64,000 nucleotides of DNA from Lingula anatina (GCF_001039355.2 NW_019773581.1:164592-228591); one strand, 5' to 3'. Shown: positions 1 to 13,282, counted from the stretch's first letter. Notes: generated from the letters alone by a model not told the origin. Translations and numbers: made by a program.

Positions 1-1269
1 ACAGTCTATTATAGTCTCTATACATCAGGTGACCCATAGCTTGGCTTGCAACCAACTGGTCGGTACACGCGTACTGAAGACAAAATCCCCATATGCTTGA
101 CATCACGAATATTCACATGCGTCTCATATAATTAGGTGCGAATGATGTGGTCTAATAAAAGGCATTGATTTGGCTGAAAATGAAACGTTTTGATCGAAAT
201 TATGGTAAATTGATGCCTGCTTCTCTGACAAAGGCAATATGTTAGTCCTCCCCGATGTTCTACCTTTTTTTTTTTTTTTTTTTTTTTTTTGTAATTTCTA
301 GTGCAATCCTCCCCTCTCTAAGCGGGTTTAACTATAGGCCCTTTCCAAATTTATGTTTTATGACACGCTATGGGTGTCAGACCTTAATATAGCATTTTTT
401 TTCATTTCTCCCTGCAAATGTAAGTCAATCAATAAGTTTGTAGTTTCTAGGTTACTCTCGTAATAAGGATAAAGACAGGCAATTGTTAAAAGTGAAATAG
501 TTTAATAAACGTTACAATTCGAAAGCTGGTTTATAATAATAATTTATTTAGCTTTTGAATGTTACAAATTTTTCCATAGACAACAATTTGCACATTTAGT
601 GAATAGTCAGAGAAATATCTGTGAATAATAACATGGAGTGAAAAATGTCCTGTGGTCCTGGTAATGATAAAAAAACGCTTTTGTTTTGGAGGCAAATAAG
701 GTAAACCTAAGCGCCGAGATCTGTATTCGAAGTCTAAGAACAGTACCTGATCAAAATGCGTCACACGTACTGTATTATTGGGAATCATAACAAGGTGAAA
801 CAGTTTTCAAATGATGTTAGAAAAGCACAATAACAGTTCTCCTTGTCGTGTTTTAACCACAAAATTGCACAATGCCAGTGTCCTTTTTACCCACTAGTGC
901 TTCAAAATGAAAAATATTTTCGACGCTCAACCTTAACGATAGATTCACTGAATATACATGTATGTCGGTGACAGTTTCAGTGCAAGCGGCTTCAAAAATT
1001 GGAAGAGGTCTAGATGGAGAGTCATCTCCTGGTCTGTACAGAATCCTGTATGCTTTCAAATACTTATAAAAATGAAAATAGATAAATAAAAATGGGCCTT
1101 TTGCACCGCATCAGCGTGTTAAATTGTCTCTACAGTGGTGATGTGATAGAGCCATTTTGATAAATAGTACGATTAGCGATGGGCGTTTTTGGTTTCTTCC
1201 AGACGACTCTCAGAAGGAAGCACATTTCACTTGGCAGGGTGCAATAAATCGCGCAGGCATTGAAAGAGA
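1..1269. other. non-coding flank, nothing firm
   Basis: No exon with convincing splice sites and no recognisable domain was seen. There is a run of about 25 T near 266-290 that looks like a homopolymer or retroelement tail. Short open frames on the minus strand between 531 and 1059 have no recognisable similarity or splice context and were not called. Confidence 0.4.
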
Positions 1270-1401
1270 ATGACTGTTGGAGCGATGCGCGAAATTATGT
1301 TTCCTATATTATTTTTATTGAACGTGGCCTCCTCTGCTGCAGTACACGCGGTATTGGTCAGTGAAGAAAATCTCGACAGTTTCTACGGAAGTCAAAGTCA
1401 G
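1270..1401 (+). CDS. orphan signal-peptide-like first exon
   Basis: An ATG at 1270 opens 44 codons that read as a signal peptide. A short N-terminus with an arginine (MTVGAMRE) is followed by a hydrophobic core (PILFLLNVASSAAVHA) with a plausible AVHA cleavage site, then a polar stretch ending QSQ. The exon stops exactly at a GTGAAT donor in phase 0 (G at 1402). No obvious downstream partner exon was found before the ankyrin gene. The next in-frame, phase-0 acceptor with a strong exon is at 3959, the first exon of the ankyrin/death gene, but a secreted ankyrin/death protein would be unusual. It may instead be the first exon of an unrelated gene whose other exons I cannot recognise, or chance. 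Confidence 0.35.
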
Positions 1402-1739
1402 GTGAATTTCTTAATTTTTCTGATTTCTTTCTAAGTAAATGAAAGGTTTTTTAGTTATTCTTTTAGGTCGGTTTGAATATTGTTTATTAGATTAGAACGT
1501 TTCAATACATGTAATCTTTCTAGTAAATATAAAAATATGTTATCAGAAAAAGGCGATAATACACCAGCCTTCGATCTCGAACTCCTATGATCTTAGTATT
1601 TTGTTTCGCACGACACCTGGTATCATGTGACATAGAGCGGGATTTTGAATGTAATAAATAAGAACTCGTAACAATATATTTATTCCCCAATAAAAAATTA
1701 CGCATCAATTAAAGCACAATTCAACATTTTCTGAATTAT

Positions 1740-3496
1740 CCAAAGGTTGGGAAACTAGTGCAGTTATTCTCATAATTTTATGAACCCAGCGTTATCTCAT
1801 TGCCCTTGACCTGTCCCGTGACTAACCAAAAATATTCTGAGCTGATTATTTCAAGACAAAAGAGAAAGAGGACGCCATTGACACCTCGGGTAGGTTGGAG
1901 TGATAAAAATCAGATTTTGCATTATTTGTTGTAAAGTGTATCTTCGTAATTAATATCTACTGCCATTCCTATAAATATTCGTCTTTCTAAAAGAAGAAGA
2001 GTGACTTATTAGAAGTCATCTCGCTTTTGCTCATACGTTGAAAATCGGGGCGCATTGCCGTAGTATGTTTTCGTATAACTTCAGATCACCTGTGTGAAAC
2101 GATTCTTTGATGTGAAACGTCGCTTGTTTCTACCAATATTGAGATATATGAGGAATTTAAAATATTGAGTGGAGATAAATGTTTCGGTGGCTTGGAAGAT
2201 CATGGACAATCCCCTGTAACAATATTTATATTTCCAGAGGTCGTCGGCAAACTTTAGAAATTCACCCATAGATTTTAACTCTTAACTCATTTGAGAAGAG
2301 GTTGTTAGATTAAATACGTTTATTCGGACAATTGATTCTTTTCTCTTTGGACTGTCCATAGACTGTGCGGAAAGGGGATTCCCCTAGAAATTTCCCCATG
2401 TATTGCAAAATACCCTTGCATCCCGGACGATGCAAAAAGTTGTCAGATAACATGAGGCTAACGTGAGCTACAGCACTCCTCACTCAAAAATGCCATAAAA
2501 GGTTGGCTATTCGATACTGATCGAAATCGCTAGTTAAATCATATTACGAAGAAAAAAACCTTTTACACACGCGACTAATTTAAAAACACTGACAGAAGAT
2601 ATCTAAAACCATGACATTGTGATAGCCAATTGCAACATACAGGCCACTTTCATTTCTCATTTAGCCTTAATTAAATGCACATAAATCGCCATATAATGGA
2701 CTCCGCTTATTATATATTTATTTTTTCAATAAGCAGTTGTGCGTCTATTCAATCGCAATTTTACGTCTTTATGACCCCCGCGTTATCAGATCGCCCTCGA
2801 CTTGCCTCGTGACTGATAAGAATATCCTACACTTTTAATCTAAAAGCAAAAGAGGGAAGACGCTTTTTGCATCTCCGGTAAGTAAATGTGACGAAATTAA
2901 ATTTTGCATGATTTGTTGTAAAGAATAGCTTTATTAGTAATATTTATGTCTATAGTGATACAATAAGGCCTTCGTTATAAAAGAATACGACCACCCAATA
3001 CAAGAGATTACCAATGACGCTCTCGCCCAGTTGTTTACGTAGAGGATAATGTGAGGTGGGCTTGCGCCGACACACTTTGTATATAACTTCTCCGGTTCAG
3101 ATGAGTAAAACGTCTCCTCTATTTCTACTAATAATGTAATTAAAAGTTGTTCGTTTTAGTTGAATGTTTAGCTAAGTATTGGGAAATATGTTACAGTAAG
3201 TGCGGTGTATGGGAATATTTAGATATGAGACAATTCCCAAAGGTAGTCGGCACGTTTTGGAAATTCACTCTATAGATTTCATTTCTAAACCCATTAGAGA
3301 AGAGGCCGTTATATTGAAGAAGCACGTGTATGCGGATAATTGTCTGCTCTTTCTTTGGACTGCCCATAGGCTCTGGGATTTTCCTAAAAATTCCGCCAGA
3401 TCTTGCAAAATACTCTTACATCCGGCCGAGGCACTTATAATATTGTTGAGATAAAATAATGAAAACGTGTCTACTGCACTCCTCACTCAAGAATGT
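1740..3496. repeat. diverged direct repeat, two copies (about 1740-2493 and 2735-3496)
   Basis: The two halves align collinearly at an offset of about 1 kb. Shared landmarks in order are a GTTATC..GCCCT..GAC block (1790, 2782), TTTTGCAT.ATTTGTTGTAAAG (about 1914, 2903), GTCGGCA (about 2243, 3246), TTTGGACTG.CCATAG (2347, 3355) and CTCCTCACTCAA (2476, 3480). They are strongly diverged, with many substitutions and indels. No stable coding frame is shared by both copies, so this is an old non-coding duplication or two copies of an unnamed repeat. Confidence 0.6.
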
Positions 3497-3979
3497 TAAG
3501 ATAATATTGATCCAGTTCATCTCAATCCATTATCAACAACATGTTGATAAATCTACTATTAACAATGCACTGAATAACAATACTGAGTTGTTGAACAACC
3601 GAGCATAATTTAAAGATAAAAAAATAAAGTAACATAATGATTGTAATAATAAAGATAGGGGGTGAAACATATTGCCAGAAGATGTAGAGGTAGCCAATCA
3701 CACTGTGCTTGTTCAAGAATTCAATACACTTTATGAGGGGTGTACAGAATTATTACTTCAAAACCATAGTTATTGTAGGGACAGTGGTTTCCATAACTAT
3801 CTAATTAACTAGCTAACAAAAAAAAAAAATCGCCAAAAAAATGGCAGGCAGCAGTACGTAACTTATCAATAAGACTATAAATTCTAACAGGTATATCTAA
3901 ATCAATTTAGGATAAAATAGTTCTTATGTACTATAAATACTTTTCATGTGTTCCTCAGAGAATTAAGTCAACTGCCAGG

Positions 3980-6900
3980 ATGTCTGTAATGGATCTCTGC
4001 CAAGCTGCTGCGGACGGAGACTTGCAGAGGTTAACGAACCTACTGAGAGCCGGGACCTTGGATGTCAACACAACTGACGAGGTAATGAATTCATCTTTCA
4101 GTGTCTAATCAAAATGTGAAATGCTTTGACGTCCACTAGCTAAAACTTGATTGAACCTAAAGTAACTATTTTTAAGACAAGAATCATCGAAACGTAGGGC
4201 TTAATATCATGACTTAACTTAATTTACGAATTAAATTAATTTAATTCTCTATTAATAAATATGGTGTACTTATTTATTAAGGATAATTTTGCTAAGAAAA
4301 AGCTGCATATTTTCAAACCCACAGTCAGGAAGTTCACTACTACACTTGGCTGTAGAGCAAGGTGCCACACAGTGTGTCCAGCTTCTCCTCAAGCACGGGG
4401 CGAATCCTAATATACAGGGCAAAAGGGCAGGATTGTTTACATGGCCATGGGTGTGTACGCTGTTTAATATTACTATGAATACATTGTATGTTACTTTAAA
4501 TTACATTCATTGACATACTATTTATTGCCAAATCTTACAATTTTATATCACAAAATATTTGGGACTAAAATCAATAAGTAAGGTCTAATAATCATACATA
4601 AACCCAGTTTACATACAGTAAATTGTTTAATTATATAAGAATATAGACTAATTATCATAAATTAAAGACAGATGTTGCATCAAAATTATCATAATTTTCG
4701 AATTCACAGGGTGCATATAGACATACACCACTACATAAGGCTGCAGAGCAAGGTGCCACAGAGTTTGTCCAGCTTCTCCTTCAGCACAGAGCGGATCCCA
4801 ATATACAGGATGGGGTAAGTATGCGAGTGGACATTTACATGGGGTGTGTGCCCTGTTTTAACTTTAGTATTTAAACATTATATCAAACTTAAGAAAATAT
4901 TCACTGTTACACTTTTTTTGCTGCCAAATCTTACAATTTCCCATGACAAAAGCAAAATACATTTGACGTCCTTTCTACAATTGATAATTACGGACTTGGA
5001 ATATCTATTATTATAAGGCTTTATGACCAGCCATAAACATTATTTACAAACAGTGGACTGTGTGAAAATGAACACGGACTAATTATAAAATAATAATTAT
5101 AAATTATAAAATAACTTATAATGCACCCAAATAATCACGTTTTTAAAACCCACAGTGGGGACGTTCACCACTACACTTGGCTTCAGAGCGAGGTGCCACA
5201 CAGTGTGTCCAGCTTCTCCTTCAGCACGGGGCAAATCCCAATGTACAGTGCGAAGGGATGTCATGGCGTGTACGTTGTTATAACATTACTATCAATACAT
5301 TGTATTTTACTTTAAATCACATTCATTGACACATCGCAAAATATTCCGCATTTAAATCAATTTGTAAGGTGTAATGATCATAAATAAACCTGTTTACATA
5401 CAGTAGATTGTTTAACTATATAAGAATATAGACTAATTATTATAAAATAAAGACAGATGTTGCATCAAAATTATCATTATATTTGAATCCACAGAGTGCA
5501 CGTGGACATACACCACTTCTCTTGGCTGCAGAGCAAGGTGCCACACAGTGTGTCCAGCTTCTCCTCCAGCACGGGGCAGATCCCAACATACAGGATGAGG
5601 TAAGTATGCGAGTGAAAATGTGCTTGGGGTGTGTGGTCTGTTTAAACTTTATTATTAAATCATTATATCAAACTTAAAAAAATCACATTCACTAAGACAC
5701 ATAGTTTGCTTCCGTATCCTATAATATCCCATGACAAAAGCAAATTTAAAGTCGTTCCTACAATTGATAATAAAGGACTTAGAATAGCTACTATTATAAG
5801 GCCTGATGACCACCCATAAATACTACTTACAAAAAGTGGACTGTGTTAAAATAAAATATGACTAATAAAAAAAGCTAATTATGCATCAAAGTAATCACGT
5901 TTTTAAAATCCACAGTTAGGATGTACACCACTTCTCTTGGCTGCAGAGCAAGGTAACACACAGTGTGTCCAGCTTCTCCTACAGCACGGGGCTGATCCCA
6001 ATATACAGTGCGAAGGGAAGAGTATTTTCCTACTGGTATGTACGCTGTTTTAACATTACTGTGAATACATTGTATGTAACTTTAAATCACATTTATTTAC
6101 ACAATTTTGTTGCCAAATCTTTAAATTTCATATCGCAAAATGATCCGGACTAAAATCAATAAGTAAGGTCTAAATGTCATACATTAACCCTATTGATATA
6201 CAGTAAATTGTTAAATTATATGAGAATATAGACGAATGATCATAAAATAAAGACATATTTTGCATTAAAATTATCATAATTTTTGAATCCACAGAGTGCA
6301 CGTGGACGTACACCACTACACTTGGCTGCACAGCGAGGTGCCACACAATGTGTCCAGCTTCTCCTCCAACATAAGGCTAATCCCAATAAACAGGATGCGG
6401 TAAGTGAGTCCACGTATGCTTGGGTGTGTGCCTTTTTTGAACCTAAGTATTAAAACATTATATCAATTCACTGTGACATTTATTTTGCAGCCAAATCTTA
6501 CAGTTTCTCATCACAACAGCAACATATACATATACATTCAACGTCCTTTATACAATTGATAATTAGGCCTACTGACTTAATAGAATAGATATTATTATAA
6601 GGCCTAATGACCAATCATAATGACCAAACACTATTTACAAACAGTGAACTATGTGAAAATAAAATAATGAAATATGACTAATTAAAATCAACTAATTATA
6701 CATCAAAATTGTCACGTTTTTAAAACCCACAGATAGGACGTACACCACTACACTTGGCTGCAGAACATGGTGCTACACAGTGTACCCAGCTTCTCCTCCA
6801 GCACGGGGCGGATCCCAACGTATCAGATAGGGTTAGTGTGTTAAAAGACATATGCTTAGGTGTGTGTCGACTGTCATTTATCACACAACTTGGCAATAGA

Positions 6901-8581
6901 TCATTTCTCCATTCTTTAATACTCTTTGTTTGATATCTTTTGCCGTAAGTAAACAAATGTAAAGCGATATAAATGATACTAGCTAAAATACATGTACTAA
7001 TGGAAATGCACTGCAGTCCAGACTCATTGTCAGGAAAAGACAAAAGTTGTTTTGTAAACATCACGGAATCAGTTATAGGCCTACCCTTTTCATAATGTTT
7101 AAAAGATTGCTCTGTTTAGTTTTTTATCTTGACCTTTACTTAGTTATTTTGATAATAACTTTAAAGTGATAAACAGTATCTGGGATAGATAGATAGATAG
7201 ATAGATAGATGAGGGATGGATGAATAGACACTCTAGGGTGAGATCAACTGTTGTATTCTAATTTATAGAAGAAAGCAACCCCGTTCACCCTTGCAAAAGA
7301 GAAGGGCCTAACAGCGATTGCAGAATACCTGTGTCGATTTAACAACCCAGGTGTTCAGGTATATCAGAGTTTTCAGCAAACATTTCTACAGCAACCTTAA
7401 GTACCCAAGATATTAATTCTTCTGTGACTGTATTCATTCTTTTCTGTTATTATTGTTTTTTTTTTTTTTCGTTTTACAAGGTCTCGGTATGTCCTTTATA
7501 CAGTATTTACACAGTAACATGAAGTATCAGTGAAGAATAACACAGTATATCTCTCAAATCCAGATTTTCTGTTTTATAAAAAAAATCTAAAAACTATTCA
7601 CGCTTTCCCATTAAAGATGCGGCGACTAAAGTGTAATTTAAATGATCGCATAATGTATTTATTATCCAGTTTATTGTGTAGGTTTGTAATAATATCTTTC
7701 CTTCTCTTCCTTTTTACGTTCTCTTCATCAGGACCACCTCCTTAAGAGAGCCTCCCTCAAGCTGTGTGATCACATCAAACTGGAAGATTGTCGCATGTTG
7801 GCTAGATATCACCTTGGCATAGGAGATGTAGAAATAGACGACATTGATATGACACACCAATTTAACCCTTTGGAGCAACGCTTCCAGATCCTTTCTTTGT
7901 GGAGAAATAAGAAATCAGAAGCGTCAGTGAAAATGTTGATCGACGCCTTAAAAGCTGCAGAATTAGTTAAGACGGCAGGTAAGTCAAAAATCAACAAAAC
8001 ACACATGATTCTTAAAATATTCATGACAAAAACTCAAAACTGTTTCGATTTACTGGGGGTAAAAATAATGCTTCTGTTTGCTATTCAGGTTGTTTCTCTC
8101 CCCACTCTGAAAGGAATCAGATTGGACTTACCTTTGTGTGTGTGTGCGTGTGTGTGTGTGTGTGTGTGTCCACAGGGATCCAACCATACATGGCTTCTTA
8201 TAATAATGACCTGAGTTTCCCGCGATTAAAAAATATCACTGAAAAAGTTCCAGCATTTCTATATTGTCTGAATTTAGTTTTTTTCTCCTTGTAGAAGTCA
8301 TTGAGCAATACTACGTAGAGGAGCTGCGCAAAGTGTATGGAATGTCTGCGGAAGAATACCAGCGTCTTACTGCCGTAGATTTGCCAGACATCTGCCCATC
8401 TGCCCTGGGTGATATGCGGCCGGTGAAGTTGGAAGGTTACGTCTCTGACAACCTGAAGATCCTGTACGTGAAAGCCAGTGGATTTGGGATCCAAAATGGA
8501 AAAGAAGACGGAAACAGCAGCAAGCTTGAGGCGGTGATGAAATATCGTCACTTCGGAAACGGCACTTACGAACTCGTTTAG
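3980..8581 (+). CDS. ankyrin-repeat and death-domain protein, 11 exons, 499 aa
   Basis: Coding exons: 3980-4081, 4325-4450, 4710-4814, 5156-5269, 5495-5599, 5916-6035, 6295-6399, 6733-6831, 7269-7358, 7732-7978, 8295-8581. All join in frame; the introns are phase 0 except the last, which is phase 1. The start MSVMDLCQAAADGD begins the first ankyrin helix, and the exon itself begins at an acceptor at 3959. Exons 2-9 (residues 35-322) each encode one ankyrin repeat, typically TPLHLAAEQGATQCVQLLL then HGADPNIQ. Exon 10 (323-404) is a death-fold domain, with LEDCRMLARYHLGIGDVEI, a conserved tryptophan in LSLWRNKK, and a final helix MLIDALKAAELV. Exon 11 adds 95 residues of unknown fold. Ankyrin/death proteins are cytosolic adaptors that oligomerise through death domains in innate-immune and cell-death signalling; that role is inferred here. 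Donors of exons 2, 4 and 6 are less certain than the GTAAGT donors of exons 3, 5 and 7. Confidence 0.85.
7184..7211. repeat. GATA microsatellite
   Basis: About seven GATA units lie in the intron between ankyrin exons 8 and 9. Confidence 0.9.
8134..8169. repeat. TG microsatellite
   Basis: A TG dinucleotide run, interrupted once by C, lies in the last intron of the ankyrin/death gene. Confidence 0.9.
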
Positions 8582-8883
8582 TGCATGTATTAGAAAATGT
8601 AACTGTACGAACTAAGTTGTGCTTAATGGCACTGTAAGAACCAAATTGCACTATAAGCACAAAGTATAAGAACTGTGTTTTAGGGGAAATTATATTTGGT
8701 TAAAGAATTCCAATGATAATAAGTTAATAGTTAAAAGAAATACTTTGTCAGAGATATTATCATAGCCCCTACTTCTTGTTTCATATACATTGTACTAAAA
8801 TAATTTGTAACGCTGATCTTAGTATACATATGCAACATTTGTTAAAACGGTTTCATGACATTAAAATGGATGTTACACCTTTT

Positions 8884-8889
8884 AATAAA
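8884..8889 (+). promoter_or_regulatory. polyadenylation signal
   Basis: A canonical AATAAA about 300 bp after the stop codon of the ankyrin/death gene. It is the best candidate for its 3' end. An ATTAAA-like hexamer occurs shortly before it. Confidence 0.5.
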
Positions 8890-9926
8890 TCACCATCTTG
8901 ACTTCATTGATTGACCTTCAGGAGCATCTGTAAAATTCTATTAATTTTTTTGCATATCTCTCTTTTTTCCGACACGCGGCAACAGTTGCAATGTTATTGT
9001 GTGGACCTACACTTCAACGGCTATGTAAGTCATATGTGTGATTTATCTATTATTATTATTATTATTATCATTATTATGCATTCCTGCTTTTATGTGTGTG
9101 TATGTGTTCAAGTATATTTAACAATGACTCTGAGCTTAAGATACGTATTCTTTAACTAGGGTACTAGTACTAGCTAGCTCATTTTCACATATGTCGCTTT
9201 TATCATACTGAGGATATATAATCATTTGATTTACTTCACTAGGTGGTGGTTGGTTTAGAATACATTTATTTATATTTGCATATTGTATAGTGATTCATAT
9301 TATGTATCACTTTAAAGTCACATTGTTGAAGGTATTTAAATTGTTTACTTCTAATTTATGTAGCGTCTAGTCTCAAAAGTATGTTTTTTCTGTGTGTATG
9401 GCGCTTTTCAGTATAAAAGGTATTTAATTTTCAAATTCTTTGGAGCATAATCCACTAAGCTTCTTATTCAATATAGGGTGGAATATAGCCCGTTTATCTA
9501 TGGTAAAATATATATCAGTTCGAACCACTTGAACAGTATAATTTTTGCAAATTGAGCAGATTGGTTTTTTATCCTACGTGAATTATTTGACTACCTACAT
9601 GTGTAAAAAATAATTTAGTGCATTGATCTTTGTGAGCGGACTTTTGGTTTACAAGGGTGTGTGTACTTTCACAGCATTTTAATGTCTTTATGCACGAGTT
9701 TTTCTTATTGTTACTTCAAAATATACGTAAACATTTTGTATATATATAAATGAATTATACCACAAACAACAAGGAGAGCCGAATTTTCAGACAAAGTTTT
9801 CATCTGATTTCATAAGTGTACCAACTTGGTAATATTTTGTGGAAGGTTTGATCACCTAGACAAGAAGGTGGACTTTATGAAGTTAAATGGTTGTGCTTAT
9901 TATTTTATCATATCTGAAGAGTATAA
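8890..9926. other. intergenic, AT-rich
   Basis: An ATT trinucleotide run near 9048-9077 is the only structured element. No exon or RNA gene was recognised. Confidence 0.4.
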
Positions 9927-10794
9927 AGCCTCGGTCACAACCGGCCGCACGGGCTCTTACGGGCTGTTTGCGTCCAAATTTTGAGCAGAATCTCACGTCC
10001 CAAGCGAGTCTTTTTTTAGAAATTTCGAGTTCGCAGACAGCCCGTAAGCACGTGCGGAGGATTTTAGACATGTGCAAAAGATTCTACGAATAGCCTGCGA
10101 ACAGCGAGGCCTCAAGAGTTAGCAAGAGGGACGCGCGTTGTGCAAGACGCACGTCGCAAGCAACGAAGGAGCAAGTGCCCTTTGCGTGTTGAGTAATGCG
10201 CACGCCCTCACAACTAACGAACAAAGTCGAGAGCACACCGGGAATGCGTCGCACGTGCGTCACCTCCGCGCCTTGTGAATAAAAGGCGTGCTCACGACGC
10301 ACGCTCGTGTCTTTACAATGAACATCGACTGTGTAACGTGTACAACAGTTTGCTCAATTTAGTTTCTAATATACCTCCAAAAGGCAAGAGAAAGAAGCTT
10401 ACATATTAGGAAAAGGGGAGGAGGAAAAAGAAAGAAGAAGAGAACAGGAAGCAAAACTGATGTACGCCGTCGGTTCGTCAACACAAACTTGTGAAGCAAG
10501 TGTGAAGCAAAACTGACGCAAAAGGGCACTACTTTCGCCGTGCGTTGCATTCCCTTCGTAAGTGGCGAGTGTGTGCCACGTACACAGGAAGCAAGACAAA
10601 CTCAAGAAATGAGTACAATTTCCACGGCCATCGCTCCTTGCAATTGGCGTCCCTGCTTGAAAGGACATCTCATGTGGCCCTTGCGACTCGCAAGGCAGAC
10701 TTTCCTGTGCCTCTACGACCTCCACGGCCTCCGCAACACCCAAAAATTGCAGAAGACAATTCTGAAATTCGTGCGTCCGGTTGTGACCGAGGCT
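9927..10794. mobile_element. 868-bp non-autonomous inverted-repeat element, PIF/Harbinger-like
   Basis: It starts AGCCTCGGTCACAACCGG and ends with the perfect inverse CCGGTTGTGACCGAGGCT. TAA lies immediately outside both ends (9924-9926 and 10795-10797), which matches a 3-bp target-site duplication of the TWA type used by PIF/Harbinger transposons. The interior is GC-rich compared with its surroundings and contains no transposase. A shorter relative in the opposite orientation lies at 51969-52240; the two share both ends and adjoining sequence, but this copy has about 600 bp more interior. Confidence 0.8.
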
Positions 10795-11732
10795 TAAGCG
10801 TTATATGTCCATAAGATTTTGGTAAATGTATTATTCAAGCCTTATATTATGCATGGAGTGTTACTAAGTTAGTTATAGTTACTGTATTATTTCTGCGACG
10901 TTAAAATATTCCTGTTAAGCATTTTCATTAATTATTAATGAATGATGATCGAGAAATGACGTATACTCGATTTTGACGATTCATTCTTAAAATAACGGGG
11001 AATGGCATTTGTTCTGATCTTACTATAAGTGCAGTGGTACATTGTCCTATTTGTAAATACACTGAGCATTAATGCATGAGATAAATATTTATGTAAGGTA
11101 CCTCTTACTTTATCGAGATAACATGATTTGTTTTGGTAATTTACGAATTTTATATTATTTATTATTTGCATCGCTTTTAAAAAATGAAAAAGGAGCGTAT
11201 GTTGTAAAGTTTTAGAGTACGAGGACGAATAAAACGAGTAAAAGGATAGGGAGTTATTGAGTGTAAGTTAAATTTCTTAAAGAGTCAACAAGTGTAGAAA
11301 TTGTTCTCATAGTGGAAAAAGATGAAACATGTCAAAGTCACAAATAGCTAGATTTGATTGGTTAATTTCTCAATAGATTTGTAAGTTTCGGACACGTGTA
11401 AAATGCATACAGACCTAGCATGGATAAGGTCCAAGAATGAGTAATTCAAATGATATTTTATATTGAAAACAAGTCTCTTAGAGATTACCTAATAAGGAAA
11501 TGTTGTATGGTGGCTGAGAATGGAAAATTCCTTGTAACTACGCAAAGACAATGGAGATAAACAAGTAAATGCATGATAAGTACGGAGAAATAGATAAATA
11601 CTTGTGAAATTGTATGAAAAAAGGCAGTCGGTGAATAAAAGTCCGAAAGCTCCAGACCGTCGTTTTTCTTCACTAAAACAGTACTGTATACTTAATATTT
11701 GTTTCTAGCTTCTACATAGAGTAGCTTTGTTT

Positions 11733-11733
<1 letters not shown>

Positions 11734-11782
<49 letters not shown>

Positions 11783-11802
11783 AGAGAGAGAGAGAGAGAG
11801 AG
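11734..11802. repeat. poly-T (48) followed by GA repeat
   Basis: A homopolymer T run from 11734 to 11781 leads directly into about ten GA units. It resembles the degraded tail of a minus-strand retroelement, but no element body was recognised next to it. Confidence 0.9.
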
Positions 11803-13226
11803 GTTAAAAGTTACTGATTACTCACAAATAAGCTGCGTGCCACTTTCATTAATACTTAACTTCTACCGAAGAAATTATGCTGGGGAATGGCATCCGGTAT
11901 ACGTTTTCGACATTATTTTTTTGTAAAGACAATGCTCAACATTAACACGACCAAACCTGAAACCTGAAAACACGCAAGTGTCTTTTGACTGTCCATCGCC
12001 AGACAGTCGACCGTCTTTCCAGGTTGTAGTTCACTGTTGTGTTTCTATAAGCTGATGGTTGATGAGACTGATCCACACTGTTCCCCGCTGTGTCTCGGCA
12101 ATTTAAAGTCTCTTCCGATACAATATATATATAATACTTTATTTTAAATGAGCTTAATGAAATTAATTAGGGGTTTTAAATTTTATTCTTTCAGAAAGTA
12201 ACGTTACGTGGTTTATCCTCAAGTGGTGCGGTGGTGTTGAGGCTATTTACAGTGGCGGGTGCGGGGGTGTGTCAGGGCCACTAACAACAATGGGCCACCA
12301 TCTTTGATAGTCTTTTAAAATATTCCTATGTGCTGGATTACAGTAGGGGTGCTTTCATGTGAAAGTGGGTGGGTTTTGTCTTATTATTAAAAAAAAAAAC
12401 ATTTGTGTGTTTCAAAACATTTCTGTGTATTTTAAACTTTTTAATTCTTAGTCGAAACGACATGAAAACAATGCTAAAATGTGGGACACACACATACCAG
12501 TCAGAAAAGTATTGTCATGTTTTTTGTAATCCACGAGTTCATTTACGGCACGCACCTAGAGAAAAACAAAAATTCCTCATCGTCGCAATTTTTGTTGGGT
12601 GAAGAAAAGGGGTTGTTGTCCGTTTCTATCGTTTCCGTTTTCAACTTTAGTACAGGTGTACAAAGTATCTCCCATATACGTAAACTATACAAATCGTTCA
12701 ATTCCGGGATTTAAATATCGGAAATACACTCTGCTTTTCATAAAACAACAGTATTTAAGGCAATCCTGTCTTCTGAGGGTGTAATCACAGATATTATGAC
12801 CCAATCCTGTTTTATTTCCTTCAGACTCGCACTAGTGTGTAGTTTCTTTTCTCAATAGTGTTTCTAAATAATGGAAATTTCCACTGATGACGTAATGACC
12901 CGGTCACATAAATATTAAATAAGACTTATTAAATAAGCTATATCCGGTCCCCACTTTTTGGCGTGTAACTTACGAAAAACGCTTTCATGTCGCTGTTTAA
13001 CAGGTGATTTAGGATCGCAGCGTGCTTTCCCAGCACTGTGGAGTTACAGTTGTAAGTCTACTCTTTCCTAATGATTTTTCTGTAAGTTTTAAGGTAACAT
13101 TTTCCGAACTTAGTGAATATGAAGTAAAACGCTATGTATTTTCTAAGCGAAAAGCGTGCACACAAGATCGGCGCAGTGTTGTTACCCAGTACTGTGGACA
13201 TGCATATAAACATTTTACAAAGATAA

Positions 13227-13246
13227 TGTGTGTGTATGTGTGTGTG

Positions 13247-13282
<36 letters not shown>
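13227..13282. repeat. TG microsatellite
   Basis: A long TG run interrupted by TATG and TTTG units. Confidence 0.9.

Noticed and set aside
853-1059. Minus-strand frame with EAACTETVTDIHVYSV
   Set aside because: Looks protein-like locally but no splice sites, start context or similarity could be supported.
3200-3486. Overlapping frames on both strands in the second direct-repeat copy
   Set aside because: The first repeat copy has stops in the corresponding frames, so coding is not conserved.
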